A DNA stretch of 7,031 nucleotides, taken from NCBI GenBank assembly GCA_007131895.1, contig SLPR01000552.1:1-7031 (forward strand), written 5' to 3'. This DNA comes from Bacteroidales bacterium (lineage in GTDB: Bacteria > Bacteroidota > Bacteroidia > Bacteroidales > UBA7960). The translations under genes and the position numbers were made by a program. This document shows, piece by piece, positions 1-5,573 of the stretch. The notes beneath the pieces are model-generated. The model did not search any database. It had not been told where the DNA came from and worked only from the letters and a program-made list of their open reading frames with translations. Positions within the stretch are counted from its first letter, which is position 1; every line of letters begins with the position of its first letter.

Positions 1-183
1 CACTTCTTCAGCAGCCATGCCATGTGCATCGGTCATTACTACCACCGTGGGAGCTGTGATATCGGGAAAAACATCCACGTCCATTCGTGAGGCAATCTGC
101 ATTCCACCCACCATCAGTACTATGGCCAGTAAAATTACCAGCAGCCTGTTGTCGAGAGATAATTGTAATATTTTGTCTAACAT
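1..183 (-). CDS. Heavy-metal efflux RND pump, N-terminal fragment (CzcA/CusA type)
   Basis: This is the inner-membrane, proton-driven pump of a tripartite metal efflux system; only the first 61 codons are present and the gene runs off the left edge. The start is the ATG at 181-183. The protein begins MLDKILQLSLDNRLLVILL, a short cytoplasmic amphipathic helix leading into TM1 (about residues 13-31). It continues with DVDVFPDITAPTV (residues 35-47), the hallmark entry into the porter domain of the heavy-metal RND branch; drug-exporting RND pumps read differently here. The adaptor gene ends 14 nt upstream on the same strand, so the two are almost certainly cotranscribed and partners. A clear Shine-Dalgarno lies 5 nt before the ATG. 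Metal specificity cannot be judged, because the deciding TM4 residues lie outside the window. Confidence 0.93.
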   Translation of the reverse strand, partial: MLDKILQLSLDNRLLVILLAIVLMVGGMQIASRMDVDVFPDITAPTVVVMTDAHGMAAEEV

Positions 184-188
184 ACTAT

Positions 189-194
189 CTCCTT
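189..194 (-). promoter_or_regulatory. Shine-Dalgarno of the RND pump gene
   Basis: On the minus strand the 14-nt gap between adaptor and pump reads AATAAGGAGATAGT before the ATG, giving AAGGAG with 5 nt spacing. It is notable because the other starts in this window show no such site. It supports the ATG at 183 as the true start and suggests that translation of the pump is initiated independently. Confidence 0.7.
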
Positions 195-197
195 ATT

Positions 198-1700
198 TTA
201 ATGAACGTGACCTGAATGAGGATCGATATCGCCGGATGCAGCAGCCATTTTTACCAGCAGAGCTCCACGGCTTACGATTCTTTCATTTTCGGTGAGGCCG
301 CGCAGGATTTCAGTTTGAATTCCATCGGTATTTCCGATTCTTACTTCTCTTTTTTCAAAGCTCTCGGGATGAATTTGCACAAATACAAAGTAGTATCCCT
401 GCTCTTCTACCAAAGAACTGTTGGGAACCACAATCCGGGCTTCAGAAGAATAGGATTTCAGGTACACATCAACCAGTGTGCCTGTGAACCATGAATGCCG
501 GTTATCTATTTTGAGATGGACCGGCAGAAGATGGCTCTGTATGTTCACGTTACGTGCCGAGGAGAGAATACTCCCTCCCAGCTCCTCAAGGGTAAAGGTT
601 TTACCAGCAGGAGTTTTGATATTGGCAGTTACAAGATCAGGCAATAATGATGCATAGCGCTGTTGAACTTCTGCTTTGAGCACGATGTTTTGGTTTTGAG
701 CGATGGTGGCAAGGGGTTGTCCCGGTTCTACGAACTGACCCTCGTTTACGTGTAGTTGAGTCAAATAGCCGTTTACAGGGCTTTTTACCTGCTGGCCACT
801 TTCAGAGAAATTACGTGAAAGGTTTTCAAAAATGGCCCTTGCATTTTCAAAGTCATTTTTAGCCTGGAGCAATTCACGCTGGCTTACAATCTGTTCTTCT
901 GCAAGTCGGCTGATACGTTCAAAATCAGCTTTTGTCTTTTCAAAGTTGTTGCGCGCCTCAAGGTACCTTTGGGTGGTGTTTCCTTCTGCCAGACCTTCTC
1001 CCGAAATGTTGAGCAAAACGTCACCTCTTTGCCATTGGGTTCCTTCATACAATGAAGTATTTGAAAAGTTGACGGATCCGCGGGTCTGGGCTGTGAGGGT
1101 TATCTCATCGCCCCGCGCAGGCAAGACTTCTCCAACTGTTTTGATGATGATGCCCAGGGATTCCTGAAGTACTTTTGCAGTGGCAAAACCAACTACCCAT
1201 GATTGTTCTTTGGTGAAGGTAACTGCAGCCGGATGGTCGGGCATCAGATGCTCTGCCGCATGGATGGCGTCGTGTTCATCTGCGAATACACGAAAATTTC
1301 CCCCTTCGAGCCGGTAACTATTCCCTGCATGTTCAATATCAAAAACAATACGGGCCATACCTGTAGTTTCGGGCATGAGCCTGAAGCGGTATATCCCGGG
1401 TTTGAAGGGAGTATCAACCGTCTGCCGGATGCCTGAAGTGCCGGAGATGATGCTTAGGGTGACCTTTCCTTCCTGCAGGGGTTTGAAATCTTCCAGATGG
1501 GTGAAATGCGCCAGGATGGCTGAAGTTTTTCCCTGCACAAATGGATCTGCTTCGGCAAAGACCTCAAAGTGGTCACTGTAGGCTGTAATAAACAGTTTAA
1601 CGTCATCATGGTCATGATCATGATCATCATGAGATGCATGATCGTGTCGACATGCGATGAAGGTTAAGACGAACAGAATATAAAGCAATGATTTTTTCAT
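198..1700 (-). CDS. Periplasmic adaptor (membrane fusion) lipoprotein of a heavy-metal RND efflux system
   Basis: This 500-residue HlyD/CzcB/CusB-type adaptor links the RND pump to an outer-membrane channel. A lipoprotein signal (MKKSLLYILFVLTFIAC, acylation expected at Cys17) indicates membrane anchoring. It is followed at once by a His/Asp-rich stretch (residues 19-32). Residues about 35-140 form an extra N-terminal beta-rich domain seen in long CusB/CzcB-like adaptors. The core then runs as follows: barrel-sandwich half from about 190, alpha-hairpin about 240-300 (charged, heptad-like), second half with SPVNGYLTQLHVNEGQFV (307-324), beta-barrel about 338-415 and membrane-proximal domain to about 485 (VVPNSSLV, GLTENERIVSRGALLV). 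The tail is again His-rich (DPHSGHVH). The stop is 14 nt before the pump gene, so both share an operon. The ATG at 1700 is chosen because it gives the signal peptide; no Shine-Dalgarno is visible. The family is secure; the metal is not. Confidence 0.93.
   Translation of the reverse strand: MKKSLLYILFVLTFIACRHDHASHDDHDHDHDDVKLFITAYSDHFEVFAEADPFVQGKTSAILAHFTHLEDFKPLQEGKVTLSIISGTSGIRQTVDTPFKPGIYRFRLMPETTGMARIVFDIEHAGNSYRLEGGNFRVFADEHDAIHAAEHLMPDHPAAVTFTKEQSWVVGFATAKVLQESLGIIIKTVGEVLPARGDEITLTAQTRGSVNFSNTSLYEGTQWQRGDVLLNISGEGLAEGNTTQRYLEARNNFEKTKADFERISRLAEEQIVSQRELLQAKNDFENARAIFENLSRNFSESGQQVKSPVNGYLTQLHVNEGQFVEPGQPLATIAQNQNIVLKAEVQQRYASLLPDLVTANIKTPAGKTFTLEELGGSILSSARNVNIQSHLLPVHLKIDNRHSWFTGTLVDVYLKSYSSEARIVVPNSSLVEEQGYYFVFVQIHPESFEKREVRIGNTDGIQTEILRGLTENERIVSRGALLVKMAAASGDIDPHSGHVH
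1608..1627. repeat. 20-nt exact direct repeat, copy 1 (His/Asp-coding)
   Basis: An exact 20-nt copy of positions 1974-1993. Both copies encode alternating Asp-His on the minus strand, here near the N-terminus of the adaptor. It is explained by repeated use of GAT and CAT codons, but it also gives homology within one operon. Confidence 0.8.
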
Positions 1701-1785
1701 TCGAATATTATTTAGTTAATTCATTGGAATAGTATATTGTCGAGCCGTAGGAGCGATACAAGTTTCAATAAAAAACCTTATTTTT

Positions 1786-1933
1786 TTCCGACAACCTTAG
1801 TAGAAAGGTGGTTAGTAAGAATTAACGGAACCTTATTACCTAATTATTTCAGAATTAATTCTATGAATGAGGCAATAAGGTAATAAGGTTAAAATGTGAT
1901 CTGAGATACTATTTTCTACCAAGGTTTAAGGAA
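1786..1933. repeat. Long nested inverted repeat with a single axis (about 148 bp)
   Basis: Three sets of arms pair about the same axis, between 1859 and 1860. The outermost is TTCC (1786-1789) with GGAA (1930-1933). Next is AACCTTAGTAGAAA (1793-1806) with TTTCTACCAAGGTT (1913-1926), 13 of 14 matched, the exception being a G-U pair in minus-strand RNA. The inner pair is AACCTTATTACCT (1829-1841) with AGGTAATAAGGTT (1878-1890), perfect over 13. Weaker pairing continues inside (1843-1851 with 1868-1876). The arms are separated by unpaired segments of equal length (22 nt each side). AACCTTA starts both left arms and also occurs at 1774-1780. No clear target duplication, T-tract or ORF is present. 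It may be a small palindromic mobile element, a regulatory RNA fold in the leader of the adaptor gene, or clustered operators. Confidence 0.7.
1851..1862. repeat. Perfect 12-bp palindrome AGAATTAATTCT
   Basis: This self-complementary 12-mer lies inside the loop of the larger nested inverted repeat, but is centred 3 nt away from its axis, so the two foldings compete. It could be a dimeric regulator site; AT-rich palindromes of this size also arise by chance. Confidence 0.4.
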
Positions 1934-1958
1934 TTTTGAAAACTGCCTGAAATTCAAC

Positions 1959-2243
1959 TTAATGTGAATGAGGATGGTCATGATCATGATCATGGTCATG
2001 ATGATGGTCATGGTCATGGTCTTCATCATGATCGTGATGATGTCCGTTTTCCTCTTCGTCAATAGTGAAAGATTCCTGCCCGTGAGGAACACTCCCATGG
2101 TCATGGTCATGATCGCAATCATCGTTGTGCGAATGTGTTGTGCCATCACTGTGGGTATGAGTGTTGGATTCCTGCTGTGTGCCTGCTCCGCAGGATGCAA
2201 GTAGGATAAAAAGAAATGCCAGGGGGAAAATATATTTTTTCAT
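1959..2243 (-). CDS. Small His/Asp-repeat lipoprotein, probable periplasmic metal-binding protein
   Basis: This 94-residue protein begins MKKYIFPLAFLFILLASC, a textbook lipoprotein signal with lipobox LASC and acylated Cys18. The mature part is almost entirely low-complexity: 23 of 94 residues are His, mostly alternating with Asp (DHDHDH from residue 75 onward, HHH at 68-70, HTH and HSH near 29-39), with one further Cys (43). It has no catalytic motif. Such tracts bind Zn, Ni, Cu or Co in metal chaperones and ZIP/CDF loops, so an envelope metal sponge or feeder for the adjacent RND system is the natural inference. The ATG at 2243 is preferred over an in-frame TTG at 2279, because it starts the signal peptide directly. 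The gene lies 122 bp after the Cys/His-rich gene and 258 bp before the adaptor. No named family is recognised with confidence. Confidence 0.8.
   Translation of the reverse strand: MKKYIFPLAFLFILLASCGAGTQQESNTHTHSDGTTHSHNDDCDHDHDHGSVPHGQESFTIDEEENGHHHDHDEDHDHDHHHDHDHDHDHPHSH
1974..1993. repeat. 20-nt exact direct repeat, copy 2 (His/Asp-coding)
   Basis: Identical to positions 1608-1627 and lying inside a longer CATGAT/CATGAC hexamer tract that encodes the C-terminal Asp-His repeat of the small lipoprotein. The tract (about 1965-2040) is internally repetitive and could change length by slippage in six-base steps without loss of frame. Confidence 0.8.
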
Positions 2244-2279
2244 GGATATAGAATTGAATGAATTTAAAAATGGTTTCAA

Positions 2280-2306
2280 TATCCCGGGAATAAAGAATTC
2301 GGGATA
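2280..2306. repeat. 7-bp inverted repeat upstream of the His-rich lipoprotein gene
   Basis: TATCCCG (2280-2286) is the exact reverse complement of CGGGATA (2300-2306), with a 13-nt loop. It starts 36 nt upstream of the lipoprotein ATG and about 60 nt past the stop of the preceding gene. It may be an operator or a weak terminator hairpin; the sequence that follows on the minus strand (TTGAAACCATTTTT) is only a poor T-tract. Confidence 0.4.
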
Positions 2307-2365
2307 AATACGACACAGAGATGCCTTGCATCAAATGCCATTGTTTTCAGAATGAATGGATGTGA

Positions 2366-2776
2366 TTAAGCTAAAGGGGGTGCCCGAAGACCAAAGGATT
2401 GGAGAGCAAAGGTAAGATAGAATGAATTATTTAAAGGATTTTGTCTGAAACTGGTTCGGGTAAAAATCAGAACACCCGGAGTTTGCATTTCATGGATGAA
2501 AACAGTGGTGTCTTTCCCATGTTTAGCATCATGGTTGCAGCAGGGGCAGCTGATTTCATGATGGGAGGATGCTGGTGCAAGAATCTGCAAATCGGCCAGC
2601 AGGCAACAGGCATCATCATTTTCCTGGTTTTCCGTTTCGTGGGAATGATCTGCCCCGCAGGCATGATGTTCAAAACAAACGTGCATATCATGATGGTGAT
2701 GAGGGATCACGTCATGTACCAGCAGAACTGCATTGGCAAGCAGAAGAAATGCTATGGTGATAATTTGTTTGAGCAT
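2366..2776 (-). CDS. Small exported Cys/His-rich protein next to metal efflux genes
   Basis: This 136-residue protein has a single hydrophobic N-terminal segment (about residues 5-20), either a signal peptide or an anchor. HDVIPHHHH (21-29) follows, then HVCFEHHAC (32-40), DDACC (54-58) and CPCC (77-80). In all there are seven Cys and about fifteen His in the central part, and the C-terminus ends GLRAPPLA. The arrangement suggests metal binding or thiol chemistry in the periplasm. From memory, Bacteroidota carry families of small proteins with an IPHHHH motif after the signal, or with HYC, CC and terminal PP motifs, near RND metal operons. This protein resembles them, but I cannot assign it to one. 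It opens the minus-strand metal block, 53 nt after the ABC ATPase gene, with a candidate -7 element just upstream. The start ATG at 2776 has no Shine-Dalgarno. Confidence 0.8.
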   Translation of the reverse strand: MLKQIITIAFLLLANAVLLVHDVIPHHHHDMHVCFEHHACGADHSHETENQENDDACCLLADLQILAPASSHHEISCPCCNHDAKHGKDTTVFIHEMQTPGVLIFTRTSFRQNPLNNSFYLTFALQSFGLRAPPLA

Positions 2777-2795
2777 ATTGTTTTTGTAAGAAAAA

Positions 2796-2803
2796 CAAAA
2801 GTA
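2796..2803 (-). promoter_or_regulatory. Candidate -7 promoter element for the metal block
   Basis: The minus strand reads TACTTTTG here, a full match to the Bacteroidota -7 consensus TAnnTTTG, 19 nt upstream of the ATG of the Cys/His-rich gene. No convincing -33 TTG is found about 19 nt further up, so promoter strength is uncertain. If real, the metal genes can be transcribed apart from the ABC exporter genes. Confidence 0.4.
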
Positions 2804-2829
2804 ATTTTTTTTTCGGACATTAATGATTC

Positions 2830-3555
2830 TTACTTACCACTTTCGAATTCTTCTGCGAAAACACCCTTTGCTTTGAAATATTCTTCCAGCTGATTCAGAG
2901 TGTCTTCATTGGCAGAAATGTCTTTGATAATAACTCCCTCTTCCAGCAATACAATGCGGCTGCACACTTCCGTAACGTGCTTTAAATCATGACTTGAAAC
3001 GATGATGGTGGTACCCTGCCGATGTAGCTGGCGAAGTCTGGTTTTGAGCCACGATTGCGAAGTGGGGTCAAGATGGGCAAAAGGTTCATCCAGGATCAAA
3101 ACCTGCGGGTTAGGAAACAGCGCTGCCAGAATGCCGGTTTTGTCCTTGTTGCCGGCAGAAAGCTCTCTGATGTATTTCCGGCTTTTGATATCTTCCTGGA
3201 AAAAACCGCTGTTGGTCTGCAAAAAGTCTTCAAGATCTGATTTGTTTTTCCCGTTCAGTTTGCCGACATATTCAAGAAATTCCATGGGGCTGAGAAAGGG
3301 TATCAGAAACCGCTCATTGAGGTAAGCTGTGGTATATTGTTTCCAGTGTTCACTCCCGGCAACCGGCTTGCCGTCCGATTGCACTTCCCCCTCATTAGCC
3401 CTAATGATATCGAGCATAAGGCTGAGCATGGTTGTTTTTCCTGCACCATTGTTTCCTACTAAGCCAAGGCACTGTCCTTTTTCAATATGCAGTTGTTCAA
3501 TATTCAGGACTGTATTGCCTGCGTATTTCTTTTTCAGATTGTGTAACGATATCAT
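2830..3555 (-). CDS. ABC transporter ATP-binding protein
   Basis: This 241-residue cytoplasmic ATPase would power the DUF5687-like permease encoded 6 nt upstream. Walker A is GNNGAGKTT (residues 34-42), Walker B is VLILDEP (152-158) with catalytic Glu157, the D-loop is HLDP (161-164) and the switch His is in SSHD (His189). Two positions differ from the usual pattern. The signature motif reads LSAGN (132-136) rather than LSGGQ, and the Q-loop region reads AYLNERFL (77-84) with no Gln. Such deviations are common in ABC-2-like exporter ATPases and do not suggest loss of function. A tail after about residue 215 is charged and helical (NQLEEYFKAKG). The substrate is unknown. Length is normal for the family, and the ATG at 3555 fits the first beta strand of the fold. 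Confidence 0.93.
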   Translation of the reverse strand: MISLHNLKKKYAGNTVLNIEQLHIEKGQCLGLVGNNGAGKTTMLSLMLDIIRANEGEVQSDGKPVAGSEHWKQYTTAYLNERFLIPFLSPMEFLEYVGKLNGKNKSDLEDFLQTNSGFFQEDIKSRKYIRELSAGNKDKTGILAALFPNPQVLILDEPFAHLDPTSQSWLKTRLRQLHRQGTTIIVSSHDLKHVTEVCSRIVLLEEGVIIKDISANEDTLNQLEEYFKAKGVFAEEFESGK

Positions 3556-3561
3556 AACGAT

Positions 3562-5025
3562 TTATTTTTTTCTAAAGCCTGCTGCCATGATAAATTTTCT
3601 TTTCCTAAGCTGTGCTTTTATCAGAGAGATTAAAATATGGTGGAATCCAATGCCCAACAACCCCATGATTCCAAAGAAAATAATACTGTAACTTCCAATA
3701 CCTGCCCAACGGAATATAAGATGGATGACTAAAGGCAGAAATATTGCAGGTACAATTCCAATAAAATGTGCAAATCCTGTTCCCTGATAATTCATCATTG
3801 CACTTCCCTCCAAATCAAAAGCCGGTTTGTTGAAGGTGCATGCAATCATAAACAACCAGGAGGTTATCCCTATATTCCACAGTACCATGGCTGTGTTGAT
3901 GAATGCGATTTTTGGGTCAATCAGGGCATAGGGCAAAGTAAGTATGTAAGAGACAAAACAAAGCAATCCAAACATCAAATACTTGGTTCGGATATAGTCT
4001 TCCATGGTGATATTGGTTGTAAGATAAAAGTCAAAAAACTGTCCGTCGAGGTTGAAAAAATACTGACCATAGCTACTGGCAGTAATTATGGTAAGCATCA
4101 TACCGGTTAATATCAGCATTGACTGCATGCCAAGATTCCTTTCTGTATAAAAGATGAAACCATACAACAGGAAAAAGCAAAACATCAGTGTTTGATTTCT
4201 GACCCGTTTGTTGCGCAGGATTAGCCGGATTTCTGTTTTCAGTAAATCGCCCTGCAAGCCAAAGGAGTCCAGCAAGGACCATTCAAGGGTTTTGCGGTTT
4301 CGGGTTTTTGAAAGGTTTTCGCTGTAGAATGAATCTTTTAATATGTGGAAGGTAAAAAAGGCCAGGGCAAATACCAGCATGAGAGGAATGATAAAACCCA
4401 GCTGAAGAGAAGCAATGGCCATCCATAAACCTGAAAAACCTTCTGTGATGCTGAGCCGTTCGGTTAATCCCCCGTAAGCAACTCCGGCAACAAGAATTAG
4501 CAGGATAGCTATCAGCCATGGTTTTTGGGAGAAATACTTTTTTATGGAAAAATTCAGCAAATTATTGATAGCAATGAAAGAGAAAGCAATGAACAGCCAG
4601 TTATAGGCAAAAGCGCTTGGGTAAGCCGGCAGTATAATTTTAAAAAAGAAAGGCAGAATCAACAGGATGGCAAGCAGGTTGATGAAATGAAAGAAGCTTT
4701 TGATAATGGTATACTTTATCAGCTGGCTTCTTTTTACTGCAAGCAGAAGGTAGGGCTGTATGGATACAACCGGCAATTGTTGTATGAAGAAGCGCATGAT
4801 AATTTCAAACAAAAAGTAATACAGCAACAGTCCGGTAAAAACCACTGCAACTTCTTCTCCCGGATGTAAAGACTCAATGATTTTATCGGCAAAATAGCTG
4901 ATGATGATAAAGTTGAAGATAAAATACAATCCCATCAGTCCCAGGATAATATTGAGAAATATACTTTTTTGCCAGAAAGGGGAACGTGTTTTTTCTTTCC
5001 ACTGGTGAATCAGCAGTTCTATCAT
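3562..5025 (-). CDS. DUF5687-like ABC transporter permease
   Basis: This 487-residue polytopic inner-membrane protein has roughly 12 predicted hydrophobic segments (about 21-45, 58-80, 107-131, 141-160, 168-186, 205-229, 277-293, 300-320, 347-368, 375-396, 420-440, 444-470). A basic cytoplasmic loop at about 230-276 and a basic tail (RKRKF, FRKK) fit positive-inside topology. The segment SYGQYFFNLDGQFFDFYLT (318-336) followed by MEDYIRTKY matches my memory of the Bacteroidota DUF5687 family, which is typically paired with an ABC ATPase. Here the ATPase gene follows 6 nt later on the same strand, giving a two-gene exporter. The substrate is unknown; nothing in the sequence indicates a metal. 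A possible -7 element lies 19 nt upstream of the ATG at 5025. Confidence 0.88.
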   Translation of the reverse strand: MIELLIHQWKEKTRSPFWQKSIFLNIILGLMGLYFIFNFIIISYFADKIIESLHPGEEVAVVFTGLLLYYFLFEIIMRFFIQQLPVVSIQPYLLLAVKRSQLIKYTIIKSFFHFINLLAILLILPFFFKIILPAYPSAFAYNWLFIAFSFIAINNLLNFSIKKYFSQKPWLIAILLILVAGVAYGGLTERLSITEGFSGLWMAIASLQLGFIIPLMLVFALAFFTFHILKDSFYSENLSKTRNRKTLEWSLLDSFGLQGDLLKTEIRLILRNKRVRNQTLMFCFFLLYGFIFYTERNLGMQSMLILTGMMLTIITASSYGQYFFNLDGQFFDFYLTTNITMEDYIRTKYLMFGLLCFVSYILTLPYALIDPKIAFINTAMVLWNIGITSWLFMIACTFNKPAFDLEGSAMMNYQGTGFAHFIGIVPAIFLPLVIHLIFRWAGIGSYSIIFFGIMGLLGIGFHHILISLIKAQLRKRKFIMAAGFRKK

Positions 5026-5043
5026 CTTTGCATAAATTTAAAA

Positions 5044-5051
5044 CAAAAATA
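5044..5051 (-). promoter_or_regulatory. Candidate -7 promoter element for the ABC exporter operon
   Basis: The minus strand reads TATTTTTG, a match to TAnnTTTG, ending 18 nt before the ATG of the permease gene, which would give a leader of about a dozen nucleotides. A matching -33 TTG at normal spacing is not evident. Confidence 0.35.
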
Positions 5052-5154
5052 GGTATTGTTTTGAATTTATGGTCATAATTTAATTGTGTAAGAGAAAATT
5101 TGTAATATCAGGGCAGGGAAGGGGCACGATAGAGGGAAAATTCTCTGCTGATAC

Positions 5155-5277
5155 TTACTCCGGCGGCAAACCGGTTGGAAAGTTGCTCTCCACTATCTCT
5201 TTTTGGCAGGCAACAGTCAAAACAAAGAAAACAAGAATATACATAGAATGCTTGCTGATGGATGCATGTTCCTTCAT
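5155..5277 (-). CDS. Possible tiny lipoprotein (40 aa), or remnant of a longer lipoprotein gene
   Basis: From the ATG at 5275-5277 the minus strand encodes MKEHASISKHSMYILVFF, then VLTVAC, QKEIVESNF, and ends PTGLPPE at a TAA (5155-5157). It has a basic N-terminus, a hydrophobic core of about 11 residues and a lipobox LTVAC with Cys24, which is just what a Bacteroidota lipoprotein signal looks like. An inner start at 5244 would shorten the basic region. In the same frame past the TAA the reading continues for 24 more codons (VSAENFPSIV and so on) to a second TAA at 5080. A longer lipoprotein truncated by a nonsense mutation is therefore as likely as a true 16-residue mature lipopeptide. It lies 129 bp upstream of the permease gene on the same strand. 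No promoter or Shine-Dalgarno is convincing. Confidence 0.35.
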   Translation of the reverse strand: MKEHASISKHSMYILVFFVLTVACQKEIVESNFPTGLPPE

Positions 5278-5287
5278 AGGGATGAAA

Positions 5288-5325
5288 TTGTAAAAGGTTT
5301 TTAGAAAAGAACTCTTCTTTTACAA
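5288..5325. repeat. 9-bp inverted repeat with a competing inner hairpin
   Basis: TTGTAAAAG (5288-5296) is the exact reverse complement of CTTTTACAA (5317-5325). A second hairpin, AAAAGAA (5305-5311) with TTCTTTT (5315-5321) around a 3-nt loop, overlaps the right arm, so the two structures exclude each other. The element starts 11 nt upstream of the small lipoprotein-like ORF. It could be an operator or leader structure; the AT-rich composition makes chance a serious alternative. Confidence 0.4.
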
Positions 5326-5460
5326 AAACACAAAAAATCCGGCATTCAGATACCCAAATGATGGCTTATTGCGAAATTACTGAACCCCTGTGCTGATAGG
5401 ATTCCTGTGTTAATCTTAAATCCATTCAACGCAAGTGTTTGGCTTTTTTTGTAATGGATC

Positions 5461-5493
5461 TTTTTGATATCCGCTTTTTAAGCATTAACTTTA
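5461..5493 (+). promoter_or_regulatory. Promoter of the fatty acid desaturase gene
   Basis: TTTTTG (5461-5466) is followed after exactly 19 nt by TAACTTTA (5486-5493). This fits the Bacteroidota -33 / -7 pattern (TTTG, 19 nt, TAnnTTTG) with a single mismatch in the last position. It predicts a start near 5500 and a leader of about 75 nt. Confidence 0.5.
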
Positions 5494-5573
5494 TAAAGCA
5501 GATGATTGCCTGTTCTGCAAATATTTACACATTGGGTTGAGTGTTTCATACTCTCTCAAAAAACTACTTTATC

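Larger units (their letters stand above)
5026..5573. other. Intergenic region between divergent permease and desaturase genes
   Basis: This 548-bp stretch lacks any large ORF. It contains the candidate -7 element of the permease gene (5044-5051), a possible 40-codon lipoprotein ORF on the minus strand (5155-5277), an inverted repeat just upstream of that ORF (5288-5325) and the desaturase promoter (5461-5493). CCTGTG occurs twice 17 nt apart (5387-5392 and 5404-5409), which is probably chance. I see no structured RNA or tRNA here. Confidence 0.6.

Noticed and set aside
832..1167. Long antisense open frame within the adaptor gene
   Set aside because: It is fully contained in a clear adaptor gene and the translation shows no family features; it is a shadow frame.
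1762..1770. GTTTCAATA shared with 2273-2281, each upstream of a metal gene
   Set aside because: A 9-mer match between two AT-rich intergenic regions is not rare enough to call a shared operator without further copies.
1829..1890. Rho-independent terminator between lipoprotein and adaptor genes
   Set aside because: The 36-nt loop and the absence of a T-run on either strand after the arms do not fit an intrinsic terminator.
1793..1926. Insertion-sequence or transposon remnant interpretation of the palindrome as a firm call
   Set aside because: No transposase fragment and no target-site duplication is visible, so only a repeat is annotated.
1916..2200. A 94-codon open frame overlapping the His/Asp lipoprotein gene in another frame, and a Met-rich open frame on the plus strand (1968-2204)
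   Set aside because: Both come from the repetitive CATGAT tract, which stays open in several frames. Neither has a credible start or protein-like composition.
4073..4519. Open frames overlapping the DUF5687-like permease on the same strand
   Set aside because: They lie inside an intact 487-residue membrane protein and reflect frame shadows.
5084..5293. A 69-codon plus-strand open frame in the intergenic region, with a loosely promoter-like TTTTG and TAATTGTG before it
   Set aside because: It starts with TTG, has no recognisable domain or signal, and lies antisense to the more convincing lipoprotein-like ORF.
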